Below, in pieces: positions 16,279 through 24,247 of a stretch of DNA of 64,000 nt. Each line of letters starts with the position of its first letter. Within the stretch, counting starts at the first letter, position 1. Location: positions 2,852,001 through 2,916,000 of the forward strand of contig NZ_CP126740.1 in the NCBI RefSeq assembly GCF_030246925.1, given 5' to 3'. This stretch comes from Microbacterium sp. zg-Y625. GTDB taxonomy: Bacteria > Actinomycetota > Actinomycetes > Actinomycetales > Microbacteriaceae. The position numbers and the translations under genes were made by a program. The notes under the pieces were generated by a model that was not told where the DNA came from, did no database searches, and saw only the letters and a program-made list of their open reading frames with translations.

Positions 16279-17001
16279 TCAGACGGATTCCGGGATGTGG
16301 ACCGTGAGGTCCCCGAGGTCGCCGCCGGTGTCCACGGGCGGCGCGTCGACGGCGAGGGTGATGGATGCGCCGCGGGCACGCACGCTGAGGCGCAGCGGTG
16401 CCCCCTCGGCGGTGGCGACGGGGAGGCGGAACCGCCCCCCGTGATCGGTCTCGACGGCCCCACCGGTGTCGGCGAGACCGACCTGTGCGGCGCCGAGCGG
16501 GCGCCCGTCGGTGGCGACGATGCGGCCGACGACCGTGCGGAGGTGAGCAGGGACGAGCCGCACCGGCTGCCGCACGAGAGGGGCGGTCGGGCGTTCCAGC
16601 AGCCGGCGCACCGGAACCCTCAGGATGAACGCCGGTGCCGGCGCACGCTGCAGAGCGCGCCACAGCTCGAGGCTCGGCGGCGCCGCGTCCATCCGCCACT
16701 CGCCCTCGGCGGCGGCCGCCAGCGCCAGAGCGCTCGTCGTGCCCGCCGCCGGGAACAGCGGAAGGCCGACGGTGGTCACCAGCGCGCCGAGGGTCAGCTC
16801 GGCGCTGCTGATGTGTCGGAGCACCGGGCCGGCGGCGGCGGCGACCTCCAGCTCGAGCGGCCGGAGCACCACCGCGCCGTCGCCGGCGTGCGCGTCGTCG
16901 AAGTCGTGGACGACGGGCAGGCCGGAGACCGCACCCGCCCAGGCCCGCACCGGGTCCAGGGCGAGGAAGAAGTCGTCGACAGGCTCAGGGTTCGGTGCCA
17001 T
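16279..17001 (-). CDS. Pvc16-like / carboxypeptidase-regulatory-domain protein of the tail cluster
   Basis: A 240-residue protein. The first 160 residues contain alternating hydrophobic stretches (PLELEVAAAAGPVLR, LTLGALVTTVGLPLFP, FILRVPVRRLLERP in part) reminiscent of the Pvc16 N-terminal domain that caps eCIS sheaths. Residues about 160-240 form a beta-sandwich with the carboxypeptidase-regulatory pattern GRIVATDGRPLGAAQVGL and TDHGGRFRLPV. The gene immediately precedes the sheath, which is where capping proteins are found in eCIS loci. Its start overlaps the end of the membrane protein gene by 17 bp. The cap role is inferred from order and partial similarity. Confidence 0.65.
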   Translation of the reverse strand: MAPNPEPVDDFFLALDPVRAWAGAVSGLPVVHDFDDAHAGDGAVVLRPLELEVAAAAGPVLRHISSAELTLGALVTTVGLPLFPAAGTTSALALAAAAEGEWRMDAAPPSLELWRALQRAPAPAFILRVPVRRLLERPTAPLVRQPVRLVPAHLRTVVGRIVATDGRPLGAAQVGLADTGGAVETDHGGRFRLPVATAEGAPLRLSVRARGASITLAVDAPPVDTGGDLGDLTVHIPESV

Positions 17002-17647
17002 ATGCCCACAGCTCCATCGGTGTGGCGAAGTAGATCCAGCCCCAGAAGCCGGACACCGCGGACCTCGCCGGCGCGCGGAACCATGCCGTGTCGCGCACCC
17101 CGGCGAGGCGCAGGACGAGACCGATCGTGAGGGACCACACGCATTGCAAGAGCGTCATCACGACGTAGGAGATACCGACGATGGGAAGATAGAGGGGACC
17201 GAGGATGCGCGCTTGCAGCAGGTGGACGCGCTCGTGGTTCCCGGCGCCGCCGATGTTGACCGTCCCGATGGTCTGCAGCACATCCGCACCGAACCCCGAC
17301 GTGCCGCGCGCGCGGTATGAGACCCACTCCTTGCCGGCGCTCTGCACCCCCGATGGGGTGCCGAAGAACGGGTAGACCAGGTTCCCCACGACCGCACCCA
17401 GCAGCGTGCTCGGCAGCGCCCACGAGTTGTCGATCACGAGGAGCAGCCATCCGCGCAGCCTCGCCAGGTCGTAACTGCCGAGGATCCCGGCCATCACGCC
17501 CAGTACGAGCGCGATCCCCCCGACCACGATGAGCACCCACGGTGCGCGCAGCGGCGCCCACCACGTCGACGCGGCGAACAGCACCCCGACCGCCACCGCC
17601 GCCGCGATGATCGCGGTGAGGAGCGTCCGGAAGAAGGGACTCGACAT
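16985..17647 (-). CDS. Membrane protein with an HExxH motif, first gene of the tail operon
   Basis: A 220-residue protein with two N-terminal membrane segments (about residues 8-28 and 37-57), a polar region, and a third hydrophobic helix near 160-185. The sequence NHERVHLLQ at about residue 137 contains H-E-R-V-H, the zinc-peptidase HExxH signature. A later MELWAYG could supply a third ligand. It may be a membrane metalloprotease or an anchoring protein; both are inference. Position as first gene, with a 17-base overlap into the Pvc16-like gene, makes it part of the tail operon. The start is the ATG at 17647. Confidence 0.7.
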   Translation of the reverse strand: MSSPFFRTLLTAIIAAAVAVGVLFAASTWWAPLRAPWVLIVVGGIALVLGVMAGILGSYDLARLRGWLLLVIDNSWALPSTLLGAVVGNLVYPFFGTPSGVQSAGKEWVSYRARGTSGFGADVLQTIGTVNIGGAGNHERVHLLQARILGPLYLPIVGISYVVMTLLQCVWSLTIGLVLRLAGVRDTAWFRAPARSAVSGFWGWIYFATPMELWAYGTEP

Positions 17648-17949
17648 GGCGACCTGCTCGGTTTGCCGATGTCGCGGCGCCGAGGCGCCGCGCCGCACAT
17701 GCGGCAGAAGTGTGGTCGACGGGGCAACGCGTGCCGCAGGCGAAAGCCCTCAGATGCTCGGTACAGCTCGATACGGGGCACAACGTAGCAGTCGCCGCGC
17801 GGGCGCACCAGGGCCTCGGATGCGCCACAATCGATCCCTCTCCCAGGCGGTGACCGCGAGCGGGAACCCGCCCCCGGTGAGGGTCCGACACCGCGACGAC
17901 GCCGACCCGCAGCGCGCGGCATCCGACGTCATCACGGACCGCCACGGTC
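17648..17949. promoter_or_regulatory. Leader region upstream of the tail operon; no gene
   Basis: A 302-bp gap between the tail operon start and the end of the PASTA gene. It holds a strong hairpin CGCGGCGCC-GA-GGCGCCGCG (17673-17692), 26 bp upstream of the operon ATG, which could act in the 5' leader or as a terminator of the PASTA gene. No convincing -35/-10 pair or ribosome-binding site stands out, and I found no credible small gene. Confidence 0.4.
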
Positions 17950-19104
17950 TCAGGGGGAAGGTACCGGGATGATCCGATCGGGCGCGATGACGATGTCGTC
18001 CAGGTTGGAGCCGAAGACGAAGCACTTCCGGATCGGGGGTGACTGATCGATGAACACCACGACGTCACTGCCGATCGGCGCCTCGGTGGACTTGGCCGGG
18101 TCCTGGGCCTCGACCTTGGGGTTGCACTCGCCGACCTCGTTGGACGGGATGCCCCGGATCTGGAAACCGCTGTCCGCCAACGTCGCCTGCGCGTTGCGGT
18201 ACGACAAGCCCAGCACGTCGGGCACCACCGCCGTCGTCGGCGCGGCCGGCGGCACCGGGTCGGTCATGGCGGAGGGCGCCGACGCATGCGGGAGGTCGGA
18301 GAGGTCCTCCGTCCCGTCCTCACCGAAGGTCTCCGGATCGACGCGGACAGCGGTTTCGATGACGCGGATACGCCTGCCCACGACCTCCGCGCCGACGACG
18401 AAGGTGTGCCCCTGGGCGGGGGTGGCATCCTCCCCCTCGCCGACGAGGATGTCCTCGCAGTCTGCGTCGTCCTCATCGGTGGCCGACGCCGGGCAGGCCT
18501 GCCAGACGTCGATCTTCACCACGTCATCGGGATCCCACGTGCCTTGCTCGACCGCGAGGTCGGTGCCGACCTCCAACGCGCCCGAGATGGCTGGAGGCTC
18601 CACGGCCGTCGGTGCGGCGGGTGTCCGAGTGAGGATCCAGATCAGGATGCCGCCGCCGGCCAAGACCAGCACGGCGACCACGGCGACGATCACCCACAAC
18701 CAGGGGAAGCGCCGCTTCACTGGGTCGGGCACGCGAAAGGCGACCGTGGGGCCGGAGACCACCTGATCGGGGGCCTCCTCCAGTGCGGCTCCCACCGTGA
18801 ACGATGACTCCCCCGCGGGCGCCGTTGTTGCCACGTGCACCGCGACCTCCACCGTCGCCGTGCCCGCGACGGGAAGGCTCCGCTCCGCGTCACCGGAGAT
18901 CCGGAACCATGCCGGGTCCGCACCGGCGCCGGGGATGACCATCACGCGCGCCCGCACAGGTCGCCCGGTGACGTTGGACACAGTGAAGGAAGCGAGACCC
19001 GAACGCGCGGCATCCAATGACACCGCCGACGGGCCTGCCACCGCGAACGGCGGCCCTCCCGGCGCTGCAGGACCTGTCGGCCCGAACTCCTGGCCCCCCG
19101 ACAT
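17950..19104 (-). CDS. PASTA-domain membrane protein beside the tail cluster
   Basis: A 384-residue protein. The N-terminal 150 or so residues form a beta-rich Ig-like domain. A single membrane segment follows (WLWVIVAVVAVLVLAGGG, about 167-190), then an Ig-like repeat (VGTDLAVEQGTWDPDD ... VVGRRIRV). A PASTA domain occupies about residues 265-335 (VVPDVLGLSYRNAQATLADSGF). PASTA domains bind muropeptides or glycan strands, so an envelope-associated function is expected. A -10-like TACGGT (plus-strand ACCGTA at 19111-19116) ends six bases before the ATG, which suggests a leaderless transcript and supports this start. The link to the tail system is positional. Confidence 0.8.
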   Translation of the reverse strand: MSGGQEFGPTGPAAPGGPPFAVAGPSAVSLDAARSGLASFTVSNVTGRPVRARVMVIPGAGADPAWFRISGDAERSLPVAGTATVEVAVHVATTAPAGESSFTVGAALEEAPDQVVSGPTVAFRVPDPVKRRFPWLWVIVAVVAVLVLAGGGILIWILTRTPAAPTAVEPPAISGALEVGTDLAVEQGTWDPDDVVKIDVWQACPASATDEDDADCEDILVGEGEDATPAQGHTFVVGAEVVGRRIRVIETAVRVDPETFGEDGTEDLSDLPHASAPSAMTDPVPPAAPTTAVVPDVLGLSYRNAQATLADSGFQIRGIPSNEVGECNPKVEAQDPAKSTEAPIGSDVVVFIDQSPPIRKCFVFGSNLDDIVIAPDRIIPVPSP

Positions 19105-19150
19105 GGCGTCACCGTACCGCAGCCCGCGCCCGTCCAACAGAGACCCCGTC

Positions 19151-19188
19151 GCCGAGTGAGTATTCGCATCGCCGAGTGAGTACTCACC
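19151..19188 (+). repeat. GAGTGAGTATTC array, 2 direct copies
   Basis: Cores at 19154-19165 (GAGTGAGTATTC) and 19174-19185 (GAGTGAGTACTC), 20 bp apart. The second copy extends to a local palindrome GTGAGTACTCAC. The pair lies upstream of the PASTA gene start, in the opposite direction to the copies at 19251-19302. Confidence 0.9.
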
Positions 19189-19250
19189 GGCCGAGCCACC
19201 CGCCGCGGGCATCGACACACTGGTGTTCGTGAGTGCGCGCTCAGGGGCTC

Positions 19251-19303
19251 GAATACTCACTCGAGCCCGCGAATACTCACTCGGCAGCGCGAATACTCAC
19301 TCG
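19251..19303 (-). repeat. GAGTGAGTATTC array, 3 inverted copies
   Basis: Complementary cores GAATACTCACTC at 19251-19262, 19271-19282 and 19291-19302, again exactly 20 bp apart. The last copy contains the stop codon and the final GAG codon of the oxidoreductase gene. Together with the two forward copies at 19151-19188 this makes a facing pair of arrays separated by 62 bp. Confidence 0.95.
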
Positions 19304-20643
19304 GCAGCGAGGGCGGCGAGCGCGGGGCCCAGCGACAGCTCGGCGGTGCGCACGGCCTGGCCCGTCTCGAGGGAACGGTTGCCGGCGAGCCCGACGGACA
19401 CCGAGCGCACCCCGTCGTCCCACGTCGCGGCGCGGGCGAGCGGGTCCGCTTCGGCGCCCACGAACAGGTCACGCAAGAGCTGCGCGTCACCGCCGCCGTG
19501 CCCGCCCTCGCCCGCGGGAATCGGCACCTCGCGTGCGACCTCGAAGTGCCGCTGCACCACCAGTCGCTCGCTGACCGGCCGGCCGTCGTCGTCACGCACG
19601 GCGTCGGGCCGCGCGCTCGGATCCACCACGGGGCGGCCGTTGTCCGCGACCAGCACGGCACCGCGCTCGACGACCGTCAGCTCGGCGCGGCCGCGGGTGC
19701 CGTTGACCGCCACCGTATAGCCCTCCCACGGCGAGTGCGCGTTGAGCGCATACGACATCGACGCTCCCCCGGCGTAATCCACCACGAGCGCGAGGTTGTC
19801 CTCGATCGTGATGCCGGCATCGAACACGTCCCGGTCGCGCAGGTAGCCGTCGTGCTCCTCCTGCTCCAGGTAGAGCCCGCGCAGCGTCGGGTCATCGCGC
19901 AGGTCGAGGCTGAACGCATCGCGCAGCGGCGAGTCGCCGGTGCCCCGTTCAGGCCGCGCGCCGAGGCCGCGCCGCGCGGCGTTGTCCGCCCCGTAGAACC
20001 GCAGGCCTCCGCTGGCGAAGACCCGCGTGGGGACGTCGCCGATCCACCAGTTCACCAAGTCGAAGTGATGGCTGGCCTTGTGGATGAGGAGACCCCCGGA
20101 GCTCTCCTTGTCGCGATGCCAGCGCCGGAAGTAGTCCGCGCCGTGGGCGGTGTCGAGCACCCACTCGAAGTGCACCGAGGTCACCTCGCCGATCTCGCCC
20201 GACGAGATGACCTGCTTCAGCGCGCTGTTTCGCGGCGAGTAGCGGTAGTTGAAGGTGACCACCACCGGCAGCCCGGTGCGCTCGGCGGCTTCGGCGATGC
20301 GGCGCACCCCTTCCGCGGTCGTCGTCAGCGGCTTCTCGACGATGGCTCCCGCACCGGCCTCGAGCGCGGTGACGACGTGGTCGTCGTGGGTCCAATCCGG
20401 CGATGTGACGATCACCTGGTCCACGCGATGGCGACGCACCGCCTCGGCCAGCTCGGCCGGTGCGAACCGCGCGGGAACGGGCACCCCGGCATCCACGAGC
20501 CGTCGCTCGTACCAATCCACCCGGCCCGGGTTGGTGTCGCCCCAGGCGACCAGCTCTGCGGTGTCGGCGTGGGGGCCGGTGATGGCGTCAATGTACATCT
20601 GGGCACGACTGCCGGTGCCCACCAGGGCGTAACGAGTGCGCAT
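19297..20643 (-). CDS. Gfo/Idh/MocA-family oxidoreductase
   Basis: A 448-residue NAD(P)-dependent oxidoreductase with an N-terminal Rossmann motif (YALVGTGSRA), then VIVTSPDWTH, the invariant EKPLT of the family, and a C-terminal substrate domain including HKASHHFDLVNWWIG. These enzymes act on sugars, sugar acids or inositols. It ends in Ala-Ala-Glu-stop with the stop codon inside a GAGTGAGTATTC repeat. It is transcribed in the same direction as the two downstream-coded permeases (their genes lie at higher coordinates) and probably shares their operon, processing the imported sugar. Its substrate is unknown. Confidence 0.88.
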   Translation of the reverse strand: MRTRYALVGTGSRAQMYIDAITGPHADTAELVAWGDTNPGRVDWYERRLVDAGVPVPARFAPAELAEAVRRHRVDQVIVTSPDWTHDDHVVTALEAGAGAIVEKPLTTTAEGVRRIAEAAERTGLPVVVTFNYRYSPRNSALKQVISSGEIGEVTSVHFEWVLDTAHGADYFRRWHRDKESSGGLLIHKASHHFDLVNWWIGDVPTRVFASGGLRFYGADNAARRGLGARPERGTGDSPLRDAFSLDLRDDPTLRGLYLEQEEHDGYLRDRDVFDAGITIEDNLALVVDYAGGASMSYALNAHSPWEGYTVAVNGTRGRAELTVVERGAVLVADNGRPVVDPSARPDAVRDDDGRPVSERLVVQRHFEVAREVPIPAGEGGHGGGDAQLLRDLFVGAEADPLARAATWDDGVRSVSVGLAGNRSLETGQAVRTAELSLGPALAALAAE

Positions 20644-20654
20644 CGTGTCGTCCC

Positions 20655-21560
20655 TCACTTGATGCCGGTCGTGGCGATGCCCTTGACCAGGTACTTCTGG
20701 CCGATCAGGAACGCGAGGAACAGCGGGATGAGGGAGACGACGGACATCGCGAACATCGCCCCGTAGTTCGACGAGGACTGCGCGTCGATGAAGCCCTTCA
20801 GCGCCACCGAGACGGGGAAGTTGTCCCGCGTGCGCAGGTAGATCAGCGGCCCGAAGAAGTCGCCCCAGGTCCAGATGAACGTGAAGATCGTCGTCGTCGC
20901 GAGCGCCGGCACCATGAGCGGCAGCGTGACCTGCCCGAAGATGCGGGCATGGCCTGCGCCGTCGATGCGCGCTGCTTCGAAGATCTCCTTCGGAAGGCCC
21001 CGGATGAACTGCACCATCAGGAAGACGAAGAACGCGTCGGTGGCGAGGAACTTCGGCACGATGAGCGGCAGGAACGTCTCGAGCCATCCGAGCTCGCGGA
21101 AGATGATGAACTGCGGCACCAGCACGACGTGGAAGGGCAGCATGATCGTGCCGAGCATGATGACGAAGTAGGCGTTGCGCCCCCAGAACTTCAGGCGGGC
21201 GAACGCGTATGCCGCAAGCGAGCACGACACGAGGTTTCCGATGATCGCGCCCACGACGAGGATCGTGGAGTTCGTCAGGAACACGCTGAACGGCAGCTGC
21301 TGCGCCGTCCACCCGTGCACATAGTTGTCGAGCGTGAGGTCGGTGGTGAAGATGCCGAGGTCGGTGAAGATGTCGGCGTTGGGCTTCAGCGACGACACGA
21401 CCAGCCAGATGAGCGGGTAGATCATCACGATCGACAGGAGGATGAGTCCGGCGTGCTTGAACACCGATCGCACGTTGCTGCGGCGGCGCAGGCGACGGCG
21501 CTCGTCGTCGCCTGCGTTCGGCAGGACGACGGCCAGGGTGGCGTCGGTCGTGGTGGTCAT
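20655..21560 (-). CDS. Carbohydrate ABC transporter permease, MalG-type
   Basis: A 301-residue protein with six membrane segments and the EAA loop (EIFEAARIDGAGHARIFGQVTLPLMVPAL in two parts) of sugar ABC permeases. The N-terminal helix lies around residue 30 (FKHAGLILLSIVMIYPLIWL). The first Met with GGAAGAG about 10 bases upstream was chosen over one 19 codons earlier. The stop is 11 bp before the oxidoreductase start. It works with the adjacent MalF-type permease and the divergently encoded binding lipoprotein. The cognate ATPase is not encoded here and must be shared with another system, as is common in actinobacteria (MsiK-like). Confidence 0.9.
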   Translation of the reverse strand: MTTTTDATLAVVLPNAGDDERRRLRRRSNVRSVFKHAGLILLSIVMIYPLIWLVVSSLKPNADIFTDLGIFTTDLTLDNYVHGWTAQQLPFSVFLTNSTILVVGAIIGNLVSCSLAAYAFARLKFWGRNAYFVIMLGTIMLPFHVVLVPQFIIFRELGWLETFLPLIVPKFLATDAFFVFLMVQFIRGLPKEIFEAARIDGAGHARIFGQVTLPLMVPALATTTIFTFIWTWGDFFGPLIYLRTRDNFPVSVALKGFIDAQSSSNYGAMFAMSVVSLIPLFLAFLIGQKYLVKGIATTGIK

Positions 21561-21606
21561 GGTGCTCTCTTCCGCGCGGACGTAGATGGGGGCGGGGCCG
21601 GGCTGC

Positions 21607-22554
21607 TCAGTCGTCATAGAACACCCAGAATTTCGACAGCCAGAAGTTGAAGGCGGTGAAGCCGCCGATGATCAGCAGCAGGAACCACGCCATGGCCGAG
21701 GCGTACCCCATGTTCAGTTCGGTGAAGGCCTCCTTGTAGAGGTAGAGGGTGAAGAACATGGTCGAATCCGACGGACCGCCCGTGCCGCCCGACACGATGT
21801 AGGCCTGCGTGAACGACTGGAACGCGAAGATGATCTGGAGCACCAGGTTGAAGAAGATGATCGGCGTCAGCAGCGGGAAGGTGATCGAGAAGAACCGGCG
21901 GATCTTGCCGGCGCCGTCCATCTGGGCGGCCTCGTAGTACATCTCCGGGATCTGACGGAGCCCTGCGAGGAAGATCACCATCGGCGACCCGAACGTCCAG
22001 ACGTGAAGGATGATGATCGTCGCGAGTGCGTAGTCGGGATGAGATATCCATCCGGGGCCTTCGATGCCGAACACGGCCAGGAACGAGTTGACGATCCCGT
22101 CCTTGCCGAAGACCTGACGCCAGAGGATCGCGATGGCCACCGACCCACCGAGCAGGCTCGGCAGGTAGAAGACCGACCGGTAGAAGGCCAGGCCCTTCAT
22201 GCCGCGATCCAGCAGCATCGCGACGGCCAGGGCCAGGGCGAGCTGCAGCGGCACCGAGACGATGACGTAGACCAGCGTGACGCGGAGCGAATTCCACAGG
22301 CGGGCGTCGCCCATCATCTCGACGATGTTGTCGAGGCCCGACCAGCGCGGCGGCTGCAGCAGGTTGTAGTCGGTGAACGCGAGGTACAGCGACGCGAGCA
22401 TCGGCCCGATGGTGAACACCACGACGCCGATCAGCCACGGTGCGAGGAAGATGTACCCCGCCTTGTTGTCGGGGTTGCGGTTGCGACCGCCCCGTGCGCC
22501 GGCCGTGCCGCGCGATTGGCGTGCGATGTTGCGCAACTCGCCGATGCTGCTCAC
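21607..22554 (-). CDS. Carbohydrate ABC transporter permease, MalF-type
   Basis: A 315-residue protein with six membrane segments. A lead segment is followed by YIFLAPWLIGVVVFTIGPMLAS, the EAA loop (MYYEAAQMDGAGKIRRF), and the PLLTPIIFFN-type final segments typical of MalF/UgpA permeases. It forms the heterodimeric channel with the downstream MalG-type permease. A LacI-type operator and a divergent promoter precede it, so it belongs to the same regulon as the solute-binding gene at 22858. Confidence 0.9.
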   Translation of the reverse strand: MSSIGELRNIARQSRGTAGARGGRNRNPDNKAGYIFLAPWLIGVVVFTIGPMLASLYLAFTDYNLLQPPRWSGLDNIVEMMGDARLWNSLRVTLVYVIVSVPLQLALALAVAMLLDRGMKGLAFYRSVFYLPSLLGGSVAIAILWRQVFGKDGIVNSFLAVFGIEGPGWISHPDYALATIIILHVWTFGSPMVIFLAGLRQIPEMYYEAAQMDGAGKIRRFFSITFPLLTPIIFFNLVLQIIFAFQSFTQAYIVSGGTGGPSDSTMFFTLYLYKEAFTELNMGYASAMAWFLLLIIGGFTAFNFWLSKFWVFYDD

Positions 22555-22590
22555 GGAGACCTCCTCGTCCTCGTTCAGGGCACGTGTGGA

Positions 22591-22602
22591 GAAACCGCTT
22601 TC
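22591..22602. promoter_or_regulatory. LacI-type operator (permease side)
   Basis: GAAACCGCTTTC, a near-palindrome with CCGC centre, lies 37 bp upstream of the permease start on the minus strand. The complement is identical to the operator at 22758-22769. It is downstream of the promoter, so a bound repressor would block transcription. Confidence 0.75.
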
Positions 22603-22615
22603 ACGTGCGCCGATA

Positions 22616-22645
22616 AGTATGGACCACGAAAGCCGATGGCGTCAA
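22616..22645 (-). promoter_or_regulatory. Promoter of the permease-oxidoreductase operon
   Basis: On the minus strand, -35 TTGACG (plus 22640-22645) and -10 CATACT (plus 22616-22621) are 18 bp apart. The operator at 22591-22602 lies just downstream, over or after the start of transcription. The rest of the 303-bp divergent gap (22555-22857) holds this promoter, its divergent partner and two operators. Confidence 0.6.
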
Positions 22646-22723
22646 ACACCTCGTGCGGTCTGTAATCACAGGCATACGCAGCGACTCGTGGCATCCGGTT
22701 GCATAACGACGTTGCAACGACAA

Positions 22724-22752
22724 TTGACACCGCTCGTACCCGCTGCTACTTT
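22724..22752 (+). promoter_or_regulatory. Promoter of the solute-binding protein gene
   Basis: A consensus -35 TTGACA (22724-22729) is separated by 17 bp from -10 TACTTT (22747-22752). The LacI-type operator (22758-22769) sits at the expected transcription start, so repression by steric block is likely. Confidence 0.75.
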
Positions 22753-22757
22753 CCGGT

Positions 22758-22769
22758 GAAAGCGGTTTC
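22758..22769. promoter_or_regulatory. LacI-type operator (solute-binding side)
   Basis: GAAAGCGGTTTC, the complement of the operator at 22591-22602. It lies five bases after the -10 box. Two further copies flank the LacI gene at 27598 (27461-27472 and 27528-27539), which names that protein as the probable repressor. Confidence 0.8.
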
Positions 22770-22857
22770 TTCGGATGCCGCGTGCGTTCGGTGGCACCCG
22801 CCCCGGGCGCGGGGCGCCGGAACCGGCCCCCGGGGACACGACACGAAAAGAGGCGCA

Positions 22858-24177
22858 ATGACGCGTTCAGCACGACCCATCGCGGCCCGCGCAGCAGCCG
22901 GGACCCTTCTCGTCACGGCGCTCGCTCTCGCCGGTTGCGCCGGCGGCGCCGATCCCGCCCCCGAGGGCGGCGGCGGCTTCGACCCCGAAGAGGAGATCGA
23001 ACTCCAGATCGCCTGGTGGGGCAACGACGAGCGGTCGGCGATCATGGCCGAGGCGATCGACCTGTTCGAAGCGGAATACCCGAACATCACGGTCGTCGAG
23101 CAGCCCGTGGGCGCCCCCGACGACCTGTTCAACCGCCTCGCCACCGACTTCGCCTCGGGTACCGCGCCCGACGTCTTCGCCCTCGGTGGCGCCAAGCCCC
23201 AGGAGTACGGCGCGGCCGGCGCGCTGCTGGACCTCTCGACGGTCAGCGAGCAGCTGCCGACCGACGCCTACCCGGAGTTCACGCTCAGCAGCGCGATGGT
23301 CGACGACACCCTCTACGGCCTTCCCACCGGTGGCAACGCGATCGGCGTGCTGATCAACCCGACCATCTTCGAGGCGGCGGGAGTGGAGCTCCCCGACGCA
23401 TCCTGGACCTGGGAGGACTTCACCGAGACCGCCAACGAGATCTCGGCCAACGCCGGCGACGGCATCGTCGGGCTCGATCTGCGCGTGCAGGACGTGCTGG
23501 GCACCTATGCCGCCCAGTACACCGAGACCGGCATCTACGACTGGGACGGCGAGCTCTCGGTCGACGCCGACGTGATCCAGCAGTGGTACGAGATGGAGCA
23601 GGAGCTCGTCGAGGCCGGCGGCCTTCCCGACCCGTCGGTCATCGTCGAGCACTGGAACGTCACGCCCGACCTCTCGCTCTTCGGCACCGGCAAGGCCGGC
23701 ATGACGTTCGCCTACAGCAACCAGATCGGCGCCTACCAGGGCGGCACCGGTGCCGAGGTGCAGCTTCTCACCCCGCCGTCGTCGACGGGCGTCTCGGGCG
23801 TCGCCGTCCTGCCGTCCCAGTTCTGGGCCATCGCGTCGGAGTCGAAGCACCCCGAAGCGGCTGCTCTCCTCGTCGACTGGCTGCTGAACCAGCCGGAGCC
23901 GGCCGAGCTGATCCTCGCCAACCGCGGTCTGCCGTTCAACCCCGACACCCTCGCCGTCGTGGAGCCGCTGCTCGCGCCCGCCGACGCGCTGTCCGCCGAG
24001 TACGTGGGCACCATCCTCGAGGTGGGCGTCGAGGCACCGCCGCAGCCGGCGGGCGGGGCGATGCTCAACGAGCTGTCGCAGCGCATCGAGTCCGACATCC
24101 TCTTCGGCAACACGAGCCCCGAGGACGGCGCCCGCCAGTGGGTGGAAGAGTTGTCGGCGGCGCTCGCCAACGACTGA
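22858..24177 (+). CDS. Carbohydrate ABC transporter substrate-binding lipoprotein
   Basis: A 439-residue protein with a lipoprotein signal: basic start, hydrophobic core and a lipobox LALAGC ending at Cys27, followed by a Gly/Pro linker. The mature part is a family 1 binding protein (IELQIAWWGNDERS, YPNITVVEQPVGAPDDLFNRL, LYGLPTGGNAIGVLINPTIF in pieces, PSQFWAIASESKHPEAA). It delivers the sugar to the divergent permeases. AAAGAGG precedes the ATG. The tightly packed promoter, 5' operator and 3' hairpin suggest high, substrate-controlled expression. Confidence 0.93.
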   Translation: MTRSARPIAARAAAGTLLVTALALAGCAGGADPAPEGGGGFDPEEEIELQIAWWGNDERSAIMAEAIDLFEAEYPNITVVEQPVGAPDDLFNRLATDFASGTAPDVFALGGAKPQEYGAAGALLDLSTVSEQLPTDAYPEFTLSSAMVDDTLYGLPTGGNAIGVLINPTIFEAAGVELPDASWTWEDFTETANEISANAGDGIVGLDLRVQDVLGTYAAQYTETGIYDWDGELSVDADVIQQWYEMEQELVEAGGLPDPSVIVEHWNVTPDLSLFGTGKAGMTFAYSNQIGAYQGGTGAEVQLLTPPSSTGVSGVAVLPSQFWAIASESKHPEAAALLVDWLLNQPEPAELILANRGLPFNPDTLAVVEPLLAPADALSAEYVGTILEVGVEAPPQPAGGAMLNELSQRIESDILFGNTSPEDGARQWVEELSAALAND

Positions 24178-24187
24178 CCGCACCGGC

Positions 24188-24220
24188 ATGGGCGGGCTCT
24201 CCGACGGGGAGCCCGCCCAT
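24188..24220 (+). terminator. Intercistronic stem-loop after the solute-binding gene
   Basis: A perfect 12-bp stem ATGGGCGGGCTC / GAGCCCGCCCAT with a nine-base loop, without a clear T-tract. It begins 10 bp after the stop codon and the glycosidase gene follows 27 bp later in the same direction. Such stems after binding-protein genes usually act as partial terminators or RNA stabilisers, so the upstream gene is expressed more than the downstream one. Confidence 0.7.
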
Positions 24221-24247
24221 TCCGCGTTCCGAGGAGCTGAGGGACCG

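Noticed and set aside
6355-17647. Tail cluster as a complete or remnant prophage
   Set aside because: No capsid, portal, terminase, integrase, lysis or attachment sites; gene overlaps and order match injection-system loci.
17660-17780. Possible small zinc-ribbon protein (CxxCG) on the minus strand upstream of the tail operon
   Set aside because: Only one Cys pair, no start codon with a ribosome site, Arg-rich shadow-like composition, overlaps the leader hairpin.
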